64,000 nt of DNA, taken from Opisthorchis felineus (lineage: Eukaryota; Platyhelminthes; Trematoda; Opisthorchiida; Opisthorchiidae). The DNA is taken from positions 290,296-354,295 of the forward strand of contig SJOL01009490.1 of NCBI GenBank assembly GCA_004794785.1, read 5' to 3'. Of the stretch, positions 1-12,445 are shown in pieces. Under the pieces are notes generated by a model. The model was not told where the DNA came from, made no database searches, and saw only the letters and a program-made list of their open reading frames with translations. The position numbers and the translations under genes are program-made. Positions within the stretch are counted from its first letter, which is position 1. Every line of letters begins with the position of its first letter.

Positions 1-3000
1 CAAATCGATCAGACGGCAAAGAGGCCATGGTTGTCGGGCGCGCTCCCCATTTTACGATGATTACTACCATTCTGAACACTGTGATCCAACATCTCCTGAT
101 ATCGCAACTTCTACAACAAGGTATCGCTGCGCCATTTTTTTCTAATACAAAGTTGGTTCACCATGACCCATTGATAAACCTTTGAGTGCACATATGAAAT
201 TAGTGAAGATGGAAATTCGACAAACCTGAGTACATTTTTTCACAAAACCAACGCATCCTAATTCTTAAAAAAGTTAGCTTAGAAAACTAACATACTAGAA
301 AAATGAGGATATTACCGAAAAGTAACAACTGTCCACCACTAAACATAAGTAATCAGTCCTCCATTAAATTATATTGGTGATTATCTAGGGGGTTTAAAAT
401 CCATGAGCCAATAAAATTCACTAATTTCGGATGGAATTGGTGACCATGCAATGAGAATGGTTGCAGTGACAGTCCTAGCGGAGCCACACGGCCGTTTTTT
501 CTCCCCATCATTACTAAATGACATTTGTCGTTTGTTTATTCGAGCAACCCATTCATTGCTCACGTGTTACCGGATGCAGCTTGGAGAGCAGAACGAACTT
601 GTCAAACACTAGTCGAGGTTATTTGCAGACCTCTCGACAGATAAGGGCTTAACTTTAGTGTCACAAAATACCTATCAGTTTTTGTCACTGGCTTCAGTGG
701 GATTATTGAGCCGTTTATGGAGTAGGCACATTATCCATTGATTTGAATAAGTTGACCTTGCACAAGTTGTTCGAAGCGTATGACACAAGCGTATGCACAA
801 GCAATACCGAAAGTATGACCTGGTCCTCACCTAAAAGACGGGTCCCATCAATAGTGCACAACTGTCAACCTCAAGTGTATCGCTGCCTAGCCTGAAAATG
901 TGAATATTTCACGTGATTTCTGGAACTATCGATCCGTTACTCGTATAGACGTGACTACAGCTAAAATCAATACTTCTTGCCAATTAGTAATACTACAATA
1001 TTCGCTGACAATCCTGATGTGGTCTATCTGAATTATGAAACATTCATCTAACCCTAATCTCCAGTGTTTGGTAAATGTCATACTCACCGAACTGATTGTG
1101 AAATTTCGGGAGGACTAATAGCTTATTCGTTAATAATCACGTAGTGACAGGCGCATCGAACATGTTCAGTCATGGGTTGTTCTATCCAGTTTGGCTGGAT
1201 GCTTCAACCGCTGCAACAATCTAAGCAACAGCTTGTTGAACAGACAATAACTTACGGACTAGGCTAGAATAGCGTCGTTCTACTCTATCGAATCAGTCGG
1301 TGGTTTGTCAAGTCACTCTGCAAGACATGAGTCGACTGACTCCATGACTATTCTAATCTTCACATTGGTTTTAACGATACACAGACAGATAAATACCACA
1401 CCAGAATGTCACCCCAACACACTTGTTGTTAACATTTCGGCTGATTCAGCACATTCGTCAGAAAGCAAACAGAGAATGTGGAGTGCACCGCTTGACTAAT
1501 CCTGTGGACAACGTGTTATATGTTGATACAACTTGTCGTCCAGCCTTTCTTTACGTGAATTACACTGTTCCTGTGAGCTGCCAAAATGTCACATAAATGG
1601 AACTTAAACTTCTCCAAAAAGATGACTACCCAGTCGGTCCCAAACATTTTCCAATTGATTGAGGACTTAAACCTCATTTTTGACAATCATAAATTGTTGC
1701 TTGGCCAAATAAGGCGAACAACAATCCACTAGTGGTAAGTGAACAAGGCCCATAAGATGAACATCCCTCGAGATGGGTAACAGGAAACTGAGTGGATTCG
1801 GCTCGACAATGGTCCGAAGTCTAACGTTGTTCAAATGCGGAAGGGAATAAACCTCAGCGTACCCTGTTGTCTTGTCACACAAAGATAAAACGTATAGGAT
1901 ATATCTGTCTACCCAAATGAGGATGAACAGTGAAATTGAACCTGTAGCGAGCCACGTGTCTCAATATTTTACCCAATTTCTTAACCATGATGTGATGGGC
2001 AGAACAGCATATAAGGTGTCGCTGTAACTGGAAGAATGTAAAATTTGTTGAGCAGAAGTTCTGGTGGACTGATGTGCTACTGACATGAGTTTCGAAGAAC
2101 TCGAGTCTTTCAATAAGCATTCTCAAGTAGGAGCAATTTGTTTTAGTTCAAAGTCTACTGTTGTGATTTATGACTATACGGTCACCAGAATCTCACCTAT
2201 TCCGCATCACCCAATAATAAAAGTAGCCTGTAAAAGAGCGATATTGAGGACCAGGTGCTACCCCCCTCACTTGAAAGGCTCAGCTTACCGGGAGAACACG
2301 TATTCCGGTCAGTCTACTGATTTACGTAGCTTGATTCCTCCCAAACAAAGAATGAATCTCGTTAGATTTCTTGAGTATCGGGCTAGGAATATCCGGTTAG
2401 GTGGTACACCAGGAAAAGTGCTTGACAGACGTTGCATGATTAGACATATAAATGTTACAGAATATCATCGGTGAAGGCCACTTCCCTGTCGTTCATTTGA
2501 TCTACCTGTTCTTGAATGAACGCCCATTTGGTGTTCCGATCGCCTCCGTAAATGAAATTACTGCTGTAGAAGCATGTGTCCTGCAATAAATCGTTAATGT
2601 CTTTGTATTTATTCATCAACTTGCAGAGTAATAACTCCGATTTCGGGTGATAAAAATGTGTGCTCATCGACCATGCCGGATGTTTAGCATGGGTTTTCGT
2701 GCACTACCATCCAATCCGCCCTTTTCTTCCATATGCATCAGTTGCATCCGGGTTTGTTTCCCGTTGTTTTGTTTCGTTTCCGTTCGCAGCAAACACATCC
2801 AGAAAGACAAGCACCTCACAAAAGAAACCACAGAGTTACCGCTATTCTGTCATTCACATCGCGGTTAACTCTGTCTTATGTAAACATTTCTAGAAGGATT
2901 CTCTGCGTATCTGAGGAGAGAAAGTGCACCCAGTAGATGAACGTGAGCTGACCTTTGAAGGCTACGAGCATGTTCTCGCTGCTCACTGAATGTGTGACTA

Positions 3001-3364
3001 TGGTTGGAGGTTTACCAACAAGCAGTAACCCGTAAATCTATTCCTACGCTCTTGTTCTGGGAACTACACCTTGCAGTATACAACCACTCTTTAAGAGACT
3101 TTGTAATGACAAGTCATTATCTGGAGGGACACACTCACTTAGAAACGATTACTACGGAGCTTTCCGGGTCGAGTGCTCTAGTGATAGGAATAGTTCCACC
3201 CCCGTGTTCTGATTGATCGCAGTCTGCACAAAAACTTAGATGGAACATAATTCAACAAAGCGCGAAGGCCGCCGTTAACTTGGCGACGAAAGCTTTGTTC
3301 TGTTCAATTTTACGTGGCCATTTTGCTGATTAAACTTACACCTTGATTTTTTGCCCAGGTAAAA
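1..3364. other. no supportable gene
   Basis: Open frames here are short and none combines a recognisable motif with good splice signals. The longest, at 2085-2474 (+), shows no domain, signal peptide or repeat. I see no rRNA, tRNA or repeat in this stretch. Confidence 0.4.
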
Positions 3365-3556
3365 CTAAGGAGTGGTACCGGTAGACACTTGAGGAGCGCT
3401 TGCCTTTGAGTTGGAACCATTTTTGCCTTTTTTGAATTTCAAAGAACGTGTGCCGCAATTGCCTCGTCTCTCATGCCAGTCTTTTCTGAAGTTTTCAAGC
3501 TTATGCGAACCGAAAAAACATTTCGGTTTGTATGTATGATTTTGATCATCCTTCGC
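3365..3556 (-). CDS. candidate terminal exon, unidentified gene
   Basis: Read on the minus strand, a pyrimidine-containing acceptor ending CACACTCAG is followed by an open frame of 63 codons and a TAG stop. The peptide starts AKDDQNHTYK, passes through a basic KFKKGKNGSNSK stretch and ends APQVSTGTTP. Such a basic, Ser/Thr-rich tail suits the C-terminus of a soluble protein, but I do not recognise it. It begins in phase 0, which matches the end of the candidate exon at 8637-8695, so the two could belong to one minus-strand gene. The PP1 exon on the other strand would then lie inside their intron. No homology supports it; chance is a real alternative. Confidence 0.3.
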   Translation of the reverse strand, partial: AKDDQNHTYKPKCFFGSHKLENFRKDWHERRGNCGTRSLKFKKGKNGSNSKASAPQVSTGTTP

Positions 3557-3792
3557 CTGAGTGTGAACATACAGGATTCCGGGCGGTGTTATTGAAAACA
3601 TCATTTTCTCAAGGATCAAAGGAACTAACGGTTTCTTAACTCGGCTTATGTTTGCGTAAGTAAGAACACTCATAAGCTGCGGAATGCATTTCGTCACTAT
3701 CGGGTGAGTATGGAATGGAACCTGACTACTCGTGTTCACCCAAGTAGCGTAACCTTGTTGTTATAGAGTTTGGTTAAAATCAAGCCACGGTA

Positions 3793-3922
3793 TTAGCGAA
3801 ATATACTCATTTGCAAACAAATTTGGTTTTGCGAGAGACTTACCTGGAACCCAGCTGAAACTCTCGTTTGTGATGTTTCCAGGCAATTGAATGTGCTGCA
3901 AGTTGGTTTCAAGTAGAACATA
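3793..3922 (+). repeat. short hairpin repeat with 11-bp TSD
   Basis: This 130-bp insertion is flanked by a perfect 11-bp direct repeat AAGCCACGGTA (3782-3792 and 3923-3933), seen directly in the sequence. The body carries GAAATATACTCATTTGC, a GCGAGAGA...CTCTCG hairpin and a tail ending CAAGTAGAACATA. Related copies lie at 7374-7566 and 7732-7822. TSD length and lack of coding capacity suggest a non-autonomous retroelement; the family name is unknown to me. Confidence 0.7.
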
Positions 3923-3933
3923 AAGCCACGGTA

Positions 3934-5302
3934 GTTTGTTGGTGATTCAGGTGATTCTCGAAAACCTAGTTCTATACTACGTGACTTCATGGGTCATAAA
4001 TTTTCTGGTTATTGGTTATATTTTTGATATGTCTGAAGAAGAAAGGCCAGGAGTTCTTCATATGTTCCCATTAGGTGGACCGTCCAGCAAATAAGACGCT
4101 GTCAACATGTATTCTTTACTTCGCCCTACCGCACAGCACTAATGTATGGTGATAAGTTCTCATCCATCGAACGGAATATCCTCAAACAGATCGATATTCT
4201 TGCATCTGCCGTTGCAGAAACGTGTCGTATCACTTGGAGGAACAGCTATTGACCTTTGCGACAACACCTAACGAATCCCTCCTGTCTCAATTTGTCCCAG
4301 TTGAGTGCCATTTATAAAGTGACCAGCACCATCGGCTTACTAATCAAACCGTCAAACAAACTGTCCCAGCATATCGGATATCGCTCGAATTTATTACCTT
4401 GGGGTTTCAAATGCAGAAACCTCTCCTTTATGGGTGCTAGGTGGTCGGTTGAGTGACTCTTTTAAAAGGGCCTCGTCCCTGCAAACTCACACGATCAATA
4501 CGCAACAGGATATCAGTTATAAGTTCACCTCTTGCTCTTATATGAATGTAAGATTACCACGAACACAATTGTTCTGCTGGTGGGAGGAGAAAGTAACCGT
4601 TCGGGCAGTGCACTGAAACTTCCACTAAACGGACGAACGGACTGCAAAACATCCACAGAGATTCCCCTGGGAACGGAATGAGCCACACGACACAGCACTG
4701 GACCAAAATATAACTAATGCGAATTCTGCATATGTGGAACCCGTCTATCCACGATACGGAAGATCAGCTTCTTTGGGGATAGGAAGGCTGTAATAGCAGC
4801 GCTCGATTATCATTATGATCATGGCATTATTCAATGAACAATGGATGCTACAGACTTATTTCTTTTTGGCGAGCTCCAGGCAACCCAGCTTAGCTAAGCA
4901 CTTGGCACTGAGAATTTGACCCTCGGTCAAAAGTTGTGATACCAAACGCCGATAGTCTTCAGATTAACGTGATTAGAGTGAAACTAGTGAAACTTCTTAG
5001 TCGTAGTAGAATAAGCGATCATGCCAACTCACCAGGCATGCTGCAATATGACTGAAATGTTAACCATCTTCTGTCCTCATATCTGTAACAAAGTATAGAC
5101 TCGATGAAATTCAAGTGACTGAGTAACAGAGTACCCAGTCCCCAATAAGTTCGTGAGTGCTCACGGTTGTCCTTTCTAAGATTTTATCACTTCCGTCGGA
5201 ATGAAGTGACTATCCGATTAGGAGTAATATGAATACATCCCATTCTGACTGTTACTGTATAAAGCAAGTATCTTGCAATCCGTCACTTTCATTATTGTTC
5301 AG
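3934..5302. other. no gene seen; contains PP1 intron sequence
   Basis: No convincing exon or repeat. The end of this stretch must be intron of the PP1 gene, since the PP1 exon begins at an acceptor at 5301-5302. Confidence 0.4.
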
Positions 5303-5589
5303 GTTTACTCTGTGACCTTCTCTGGTCCGATCCGAACCAGGATATCACAGGATGGATAGAAAGCAACCGAAACGTGAGCTTTCACTTCGGAGTGGATGTG
5401 GTGAGCAAATTCCTCTCCCGGCATGACTTGGACTTAATTTGTCGTGCGCACGAAGTGGTCGAGGACGGCTACGAATTCTTTGGGCGACGTCAGCTGGTGA
5501 CAATCTTTTCGGCGCCAAATTATGGGGATGACTTCAATAACGCTGGAGGCATGATGAAAGTAGACGAGAACCTAACATGTTCATTCCAG
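5303..5589 (+). CDS. PPP1C: PP1-type Ser/Thr phosphatase catalytic subunit, one internal exon
   Basis: The exon lies between an acceptor (ATTGTTCAG at 5302) and a donor (GTAAGC at 5590). With one base from the previous exon it encodes [18 protein letters not shown], then [28 protein letters not shown] and [13 protein letters not shown]. This is the C-terminal part of the metallophosphatase fold. It includes the RAH metal-ligand histidine (His248 in human PP1 numbering) and the SAPNY loop before the beta12-beta13 loop. Vertebrate PP1 has Cys-Gly-Glu after SAPNY; here it is Gly-Asp-Asp, and NDRGVSF is replaced by SNRNVSF, so this is a diverged paralogue rather than the most conserved isoform. 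PP1 dephosphorylates Ser/Thr with targeting subunits. I did not find the flanking exons, so the gene is partial here. Confidence 0.93.
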
Positions 5590-6287
5590 GTAAGCTGTAG
5601 CTGGCGTGAAGCTAAATTAACACCAGACATATGTTGCTTGTTCAAATACCTGAGTGACGAATCTGTTCCCAGTTGGCCGAGTTCAGTGTATAGCAGTACC
5701 TTTAAATGAACAACCTGGTCACTTCTTGGTTGTAGCCTATCAGCGTGCACCAAGACCTGAGTGATCGGAAAACAGAGTATTCCCTTGTAACACAAGTGTG
5801 CCGGGAACACTCAAGCTGAAGCCTATGATTCCTTCTGATTTTCGGATGAGGTGATTCTAGTTAGTGTTTCTGTTGACATCGCTGGTTGTCACAAAAAAGG
5901 AACTTCACTATACCATATCCCCATCTGCTTGACTGTAGTCTGGTGTCCGTCCTAGTCTTTTGTTTTCCTTCTAAATGCAGATTTAATTTTTTTCGGTTTC
6001 TGAGGTAGGGTAATAACTAAAAATAGTCACGTTCGGATGGATATGTTCACCCGGGAGTGAATCCTGAGCACAGTCATTTCAATGATATTAAGTAATCCGA
6101 TGTAGAAATTTATAACACACGTAAGACAAAAAAATATATTGGAAGTGAAGGCATTAATTAAGCAAGCAGTCTTAGCCGCGGGCGATTCAGGGAAGAGTTA
6201 CTGTTGACGAGCTGTTGGTTTACATTCACGGGTCTCACGGGATAGCGCAGAGCGAGTAAGCGTCACTTTTCAGCTGTCTTGTCTCGA

Positions 6288-6683
6288 TTATTCACAGTGA
6301 CGTCCCATTGGCCGAACGAAATTACAGTAAGATGAAGTAGGCGCAGACAAGAGCCTGGCTTCGGATAGTGAGAAAGATGCAGATATGGTGTCAGGCAAAG
6401 CTATGGGAAGTAAATGTTTAGTGGCTGAAGTAAGTCTCAGCAAAAAGTCTGAACAAGCGTCCTTGTTTTTACTGACCAGTCCTTGAAATTCCACTCTATC
6501 TAAAAACATAGTGCACTGACCTTTCAATAAGTCAGAAGTCCTTTTCAGGGGGTCCGATGATTGAAACAGTGGAACAATACGTTCACCGTGGAAGGGTGCA
6601 TGTGGTTGCGAAACTATCGTCGAATATGAAGTGGAAAAGAAAACGACGCTTTCTTGGTTGAGAATGCCTAATGTACTCCACAA
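6288..6683 (-). CDS. unassigned open frame, possible exon
   Basis: A 131-codon open frame on the minus strand, among the longest outside the recognised elements, ends with RPMGRHCE and a TAA. It is rich in Ser, Leu and Thr with no motif I know. A pyrimidine-rich tract ending CGACGATAG could act as an acceptor inside it. It lies between the candidate minus-strand exons at 8637 and 3556, but its phase does not settle a link. It may be a chance frame. Confidence 0.18.
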   Translation of the reverse strand: MWSTLGILNQESVVFFSTSYSTIVSQPHAPFHGERIVPLFQSSDPLKRTSDLLKGQCTMFLDRVEFQGLVSKNKDACSDFLLRLTSATKHLLPIALPDTISASFSLSEARLLSAPTSSYCNFVRPMGRHCE

Positions 6684-7373
6684 CTACCTCAGAGTAGCAA
6701 GTTTTACAAGCCACCAGGGCTACTCTGAGTGGTTAACAAGTGCTCATTATGCACACATCCCAAACAGTTACGTCTTTCTATGCAATCGGTGGTCAAAATT
6801 TCAAAGACATCTAAGTTTCTCGTATTTAAGAGGTCAATTGTTGCAACCATAGATTAAAAACAGTCGCGGATTTGTCTTGTATACACATCACACTTTGTTT
6901 CTGACGTCAAAAAAAGTCAGTAGGGGGAACTTTGCTCGCTCTTTGATTGTGTGCGCACTGATTTAATTTATTATAATAGTATTAATGTTTGCACACCGAC
7001 CAATATATGTGAACTGTTCAACAGACTCATGCTCCCCTTTGTGACGTTTCAGAGAACCACATGAGCATAAAACTCCTGAAGTAAGGATTTAAATTTTGGA
7101 GGGGCAAAATTGCATGCCGATATCCCGTTTTTCGCAGATAAACCATCGCCGAACAATAAAATGATGTCCGCATAATCCGAGTCCACTAATCCCTTCCAAA
7201 ACGTGGATTCGATCGTTAGATTCATGATTACTTTGAGTGTCTACCCCAATATAACGTCGATGACAAATTCGAACAACGAAGGCTACTGATTTTAGAAAAG
7301 CTTTTGAACACTTGATTTTACACACTAACCATGTCGGACGTATGGGAGTAAAGCAAAGAGTAAAACAAAGAAT

Positions 7374-7566
7374 CTTATGTTCTACTTGAACCCAAATTGG
7401 ACTGTTTTCGAGAAATACACTTATTTGCAAATCAATGTGGTTTTCACGAGAGACCCAACTGATTCTCTCGTTTATGATGTTCTTTAACTGAATGTGAAAC
7501 CAAATTGATTTGCAAATGAGTGTATTTCTCGAAAACAGTCCAATTTGGGTTCAAGTAGAACATAAG
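7374..7566. repeat. fold-back (inverted) copy of the hairpin repeat
   Basis: Two arms of about 74 bp (7374-7447 and 7494-7566) are near-perfect reverse complements. Each carries TTCTACTTGAACCCAAATTGG and the ATTTGCAAATCAAT core. The 46-base loop contains a perfect CGAGAGA/TCTCTCG hairpin (7447-7453 and 7464-7470). The arms share sequence with the repeat at 3793-3922, so this looks like two head-to-head copies or a true fold-back element. Confidence 0.8.
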
Positions 7567-7731
7567 GTTGACGGAAACTCGGGGACTGCGCCTACCTGAT
7601 GAGCCCCAAGAAGGGCGAAACCGGTCGTGGGCTGTTTTTTTAGTTTTCAGCAACCTTGTGAGTAGTTTCCTTTATGAAAATATACTGCGATATCTCGAAT
7701 ATCGTACCAACTGAAACATGAGGCGGCCTGT

Positions 7732-7822
7732 GTGCAGCACATTCAGTTGAAGAATATCATAAACGAGAGATTCAGTTGAGTCTCTCGAGAGAACCCAATT
7801 GATTTGCAAATGAGTGTATTTC
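7732..7822 (-). repeat. third copy of the hairpin repeat
   Basis: Read on the minus strand it matches the 3793-3922 family: GAAATACACTCATTTGCAAA, then a GAGAGACTCAACTGAATCTCTC hairpin region and an AATGTGCTGCACA end. It sits about 165 bases from the fold-back copy. Confidence 0.6.
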
Positions 7823-8636
7823 CCACACAGAGAATCCTCACAAAATCCAAGGGTATGCTCCTCGGGCCAAGGATATCCGAAAGTCCCAATCTATCCAGGA
7901 GATCACAGAAGACAGCGATTGTTGGCTGGCCGTATGCTTGGCGCTGCTCAGGCTTGAAGTAACAGAGCTATGGTCCATGCACCCATTGCCCCCATTAGCT
8001 CTGGCAGTTCAGTGCATTGTTCATATCGTTGAGTAAACACAACGAAGCTGCGCAACCAGAGAAGTGATAGCTTAGCACTGTCCACTAGGACAGTAATCGG
8101 TTCAGAATCATGTGGTATATCAACCCGAAAGCGCTCAATGAGTGCAAAATCGCCTTGAAGATGGTCAAATAAACAGGTTTCAGTTCAGCCTTCAGTGGGC
8201 AGTGGTAACCATGACTGTACGTCCGATATCCATAATATTGAGCACTACAAATTTACTCGTTAACGAATCGGCTCATGCTTCCTCTGTAGTACGACCGTGG
8301 AATTCAGATGAATGCCGTACACGAGTTCTTAAGGTCTCTTCCTCTGAAACTGGCACCATATTTAGCCAGGCTGTATGTAGCCTCTAATCTCCATGATACC
8401 CAAGGATAATAGGTGAAATTCCTATCGCTCTTCTAGCCCAGTACTACAAAACAGTGCTGTTTGTCCAGAAGATGCTTCTCCCGACTTCCCACATATAATG
8501 TCCTAGACCACAATTCACGCTCCGACTGACCGACGAAATGGTATAAATTTTATCGAATGTTGCTGCCCCAACAACTAAGAGTATACATGTCAACTGCAGA
8601 GTTCTGCATGCCAGAAGTTGTGTTTATGGACCATAC

Positions 8637-8695
8637 GTAGGAGACAATTGCACATTCGCCCCAACGAAACTCAGCTAGCAACTGATGAAATCCTT
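8637..8695 (-). CDS. candidate 59-bp internal exon
   Basis: On the minus strand an acceptor ACATTTTGTCTTCAG is followed by a 59-bp open stretch encoding GFHQLLAEFRWGECAIVSY and then a GTATGG donor. The exon needs one base from the previous exon, which is what the candidate exon at 11103-11196 leaves over, and it ends in phase 0, which suits 3365-3556. The peptide is unknown to me. Phase agreement by chance is about one in three per junction, so this is a suggestion only. Confidence 0.3.
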
Positions 8696-11102
8696 CTGAA
8701 GACAAAATGTGTACCAGAGGTGGAAAACCAGATCTCACCAAATTTCCAATCATTCAGTTCTTCTAACGAAGTTAGCCGGAAATGCGCATTGGACTAGACA
8801 AACTAACTGATGTGACCTGCACCGCACAGTTACCATTAGCAATTGCTCGACATTTTCTGTCGCAACATAGAGTGTCGACAAAGCTCTGATGTGGTGGGTC
8901 AATATAGTCTCCCCCTATGGAGACCACGACTAAGGAACACGGGGTTCAATTCTTTTTTGGGTGATGCTCTCTAATAGTGAAGCAGAACTATTGAAAACTA
9001 ACAGTTCATCGTATGTTATTCAACTCGATTCGTGTCCTCAAAATAAGGATATTTGTTTCGTTTTAACGAAGTTAACAGAATATCGCTCCATCACTTGGCT
9101 GGATTGCCTTTTTGAAATCTTCAACAAAACGTGAACTAGCTACAGATGCATTTTTCTCAAGAGTTACTGTATCCAAATCTGTCGTCAGCATTTTTTCAAA
9201 TGTAATATAACTATCTCAGAAAAAAGTTAATCCGAGTTAAAGTGAAAAGCAATTATAACGATCGAACAGGAGACTAGAACGAAATATTCTGCACTGTATG
9301 TGCATGCACTGTCTACTATGTTATCGAAATTTCCGTAACGAGATCTTTAATCAATTGATTAGCTTGGGTTAGTATGCTGAAATGCAGCTTCACACACGCA
9401 CTTGGGTATGAGCGGTACAGATAAGTACGTCGCTTAGACAATTCAATCAACTGTCTTGGTAAGCCCGAATGGATCCACTGGTATTACAACAACGTGATTG
9501 TACTTGCATCTGGAACTTCTAAAAGAGGTACATTATATGAACTATTCCTGAACTTTCTGGTATGTCGCCACTGCCGACAGACGTATGAATAACCAAGGCG
9601 TACTCACAGTTTGTACGTATTGTTTATAGACAAAACAAGGGGGGCATAGCCAGATCATAACTTTCTCGGCGACTGACAGTTATGATAAGGTAGGATCTCT
9701 GTTCAAGAAGTTTACGTGTACCGTGGCTATGCATGCCTCTATCTATCTCCTAAGCGAAGGCCATTGTGCACCAGCCAATCCCACATAAGCATACCATGTG
9801 GAAAAAGTGTACTACAACCCAACGAATGCTTACTAGTAGCTGGTGGATAGGGCAGCACGCATCGGAAATGAGGAAATACTATAAAAAATGTCTAGGAGTT
9901 CCGGGTCAAACTCGGCTCGGATCTTGTCAAACAGATTAAGCGCCATACTATAAAAATGATTAGGGCGGATGAACCATCCAATGGTAAAGCGCACTATGAT
10001 TATTGGAAAGTTCACATGTCGTCTTTTGCTCCGTTTTGCCTAAGATGATCAGGCGATTCTAATCTGAAACTGGTCTTTATAGACTAGTTTCCTTCCTCCT
10101 TTCTCTTACGGTGGAAGACCTATGAAGAAAGACCTGGCCTCAAATGGTTGTTGTTCTAAGGTACCTTGAATGAAGACTGACTGAATTATCGAGTTGGATA
10201 AGCTCCAGAACTGAAAGTCGGCTGGTGTAAACAAGTATCTCTCCATTTTCTCTTAGATCCTCAAACCATCGGACAAGAAACCTCGATACATGTACATTCC
10301 GAAAATAGCCACCTCGAAGCCACGAAACGCCTGAGAATGGAACAATAACTATTCTTTATCCTGAAATACTGTCTTGTAAATGCATCTCACCACTTCGGGA
10401 ACCCGACCAAAGATCAATAAGTGTACCTTCTAACCGTATGTAACAAACGAAAACCACCTAACCATCTGACGAAACCTCAATTTCTCATTTCCGATCATCT
10501 GTGATAAACTACTGATCTTTTTACACAATAAATGGAGTAACAGTCGAAGTGGAACTGAGAACATATAAAAAGGCTTTGGTGTAAAACTGCATGTGGGCTA
10601 TAGACGCGCGGGGGGGGGGGGGCTTTTCGTCGAAATACCTATCGTTAAGTAGTCTGAGAACGTATGGTACGACTGAGGATATCTTTTCGATTCACAAAAA
10701 TCTTTGTAACACAGTCGCCGAACTTGGGAGCTGAACGACCATCAGCGAATTCCTAGACTGTTTCTCTTTCAGAGGAAAGGTGGTATCCGGGGAAGTTTGA
10801 ACTCATCTCTGATAACAACTAACACGCCTGTTGCTCCAGACCACACACATCGTCACTTTATTTTGCAAAGAAAGTTACAGTGAGTGAGCGCCTCGTTATG
10901 AAGCCACCAAGTACAGGTAAACACACGGAAAGTTTATTATTTCCGAAACAGCACCTCAGAAAAGAGGTCCTTTTCCGTGCAAGATTGCATCAGTATTCTG
11001 ACTTTGCTTAGCTTGCGAATGTAAGTTTGTGGCTAGATCGATAACATCCGCTGTGTTGCATCATTGGCCCCAGAAAACCATGACACTTGAAGCTTTTCTT
11101 AC
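8696..11102. other. no supportable gene
   Basis: Only short open frames without motifs. It contains the 13-G run at 10610-10622. Confidence 0.4.
10610..10622 (+). repeat. 13-base G homopolymer
   Basis: A run of 13 consecutive G residues is visible directly. A second run of 10 G lies at 11928-11937. Nothing around either suggests a coding or regulatory role. Confidence 0.95.
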
Positions 11103-11196
11103 CCGTTGAATCCAACCCCTTTATATCCTCCTCATCCAGATGATATGGGTCGAGAAGCATCGCACCAAATCTGCGAAGTTCTGTGAGGTCCTCTTC
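11103..11196 (-). CDS. candidate 94-bp internal exon
   Basis: On the minus strand the acceptor TTGTATTGATGTTCAG precedes a 94-bp open stretch that ends at a GTAAGA donor. It encodes an acidic peptide beginning EEDLTELRRFGAMLLDP, followed by YHLDEEDIKGLDST and one leftover base. Both splice sites fit consensus. No family is recognised. Phase allows splicing from 13093-13281 (ends in phase 0) and to 8637-8695. Confidence 0.42.
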
Positions 11197-12288
11197 CTGA
11201 ACATCAATACAATTCACTTAGGTAGGCACACAGTTAGGAGCTGATGGTGACTATAGGCGCACAGTATTTCAGGTAATTTTGGTCGCTGAGCTGCTCGCTA
11301 GCTGGTTGGATTCAACCAAATTGCTCACAATAACGAACAAACCGGTGGCCAACATTACAACCCCTGGCAAATTCGTACAGCTTTATTTGGTAGACCGATT
11401 AGAGTCCTCCAGTTGAGTAGCTTTCGGGAAAACTTCTTGTAGAAGTAGATTGAGCCAGTGGCACTATCGTCAAGAGTCTAGAGTTTGGTAAATACATTTG
11501 GTGGCAAATAGGGCAAACTCCCCATAAACAATTTGCCACACTGATATGAGCTGGTTGGAGGAAATGATAATAGCCAACTAGGAAATTCTAATACAAGATA
11601 TCTGGAAGAAGAGAAACCTCCAAGAAGGCGACGAGAAATGTCTGAAAAGAACATTACACAACACCCACCTGCAATGTGAAGTAAAGGCTCTTATTGCTAC
11701 GCAAGCTGGTCGACTCGTTTCACGACAATTAAGTGGAAGGCGATTGCGATTCATCCGCACATGTCGGGGTAAAGGCACGGAAAACTAGCTAGGAGAGCAA
11801 CACGGAAATGTCTCATTGCAGGGGGATAGCTGCACTGCTAAACTGGCAAAGCCCACCGCTTACCGTTTTGCTATGCTATAGATTCAATCAGTAACATATG
11901 AACAATAAATTTGCCGAGTAAATTCCTGGGGGGGGGGTAACTTAGCTATCAGCATTGCGTTTGATTGGATAACAGGCTTGGGTATGACCTTGCCCATTCA
12001 GTTAACGGGGTTTATGATGGTTTCATTGCCTGATGCCTGTAGTTTGCGTCGACAGGCGTATTCTCCTGTATTGACACTGCGTGGATCAGTATATGAGCCG
12101 AGTGCAACATTCGCCTCAGTTAATGCAACGTGCCCTTCTTAGTCTTCACCTTTAAATAGCGCGTTCAAACGGAATTTTCAGCCCTTGGATCAAACTTCAG
12201 CTGAATACGAGAGCTGAGTCCTACCCGTTTTCGTTGATTCATTTGCGGGAGAGCGAATTTCCCATGCGGTTACTGTGTGCATGTGCAG

Positions 12289-12403
12289 ACGTCTGAATGT
12301 GTGGAAGATGTATTTCTGATGCCAAGTATTAAATACGCGTTGACAGAACGACATCCGTCGCAATCAGTTGCATATATGGAGCTACTCTGTTTGTATTTCA
12401 AAG
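12289..12403 (+). CDS. candidate 115-bp internal exon (+ strand gene)
   Basis: An acceptor TGTGTGCATGTGCAG (ends 12288) is followed by 38 open codons and a GTAAGC donor at 12404. The peptide starts TSECVEDVFLMPSIKYA and ends YMELLCLYFK. A possible next exon is 12446-12492, across a 42-nt intron; introns this small are common in flukes. That exon encodes YSHWWKFVSRVCSSP in the right phase and leads in phase to 12732-12838. I do not recognise the protein. Confidence 0.4.
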
Positions 12404-12445
12404 GTAAGCTGCTTACCATGAATGAGGCTACTGAGGAAAGTGCAG

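Noticed and set aside
2085..2474. 129-codon plus-strand frame
   Set aside because: No motif, no splice context, and similar-length frames occur by chance in a window this size.
7447..7470. hammerhead ribozyme in the hairpin repeat
   Set aside because: Fluke SINE-like repeats can carry hammerheads, but the conserved CTGATGA and GAAA boxes are absent.
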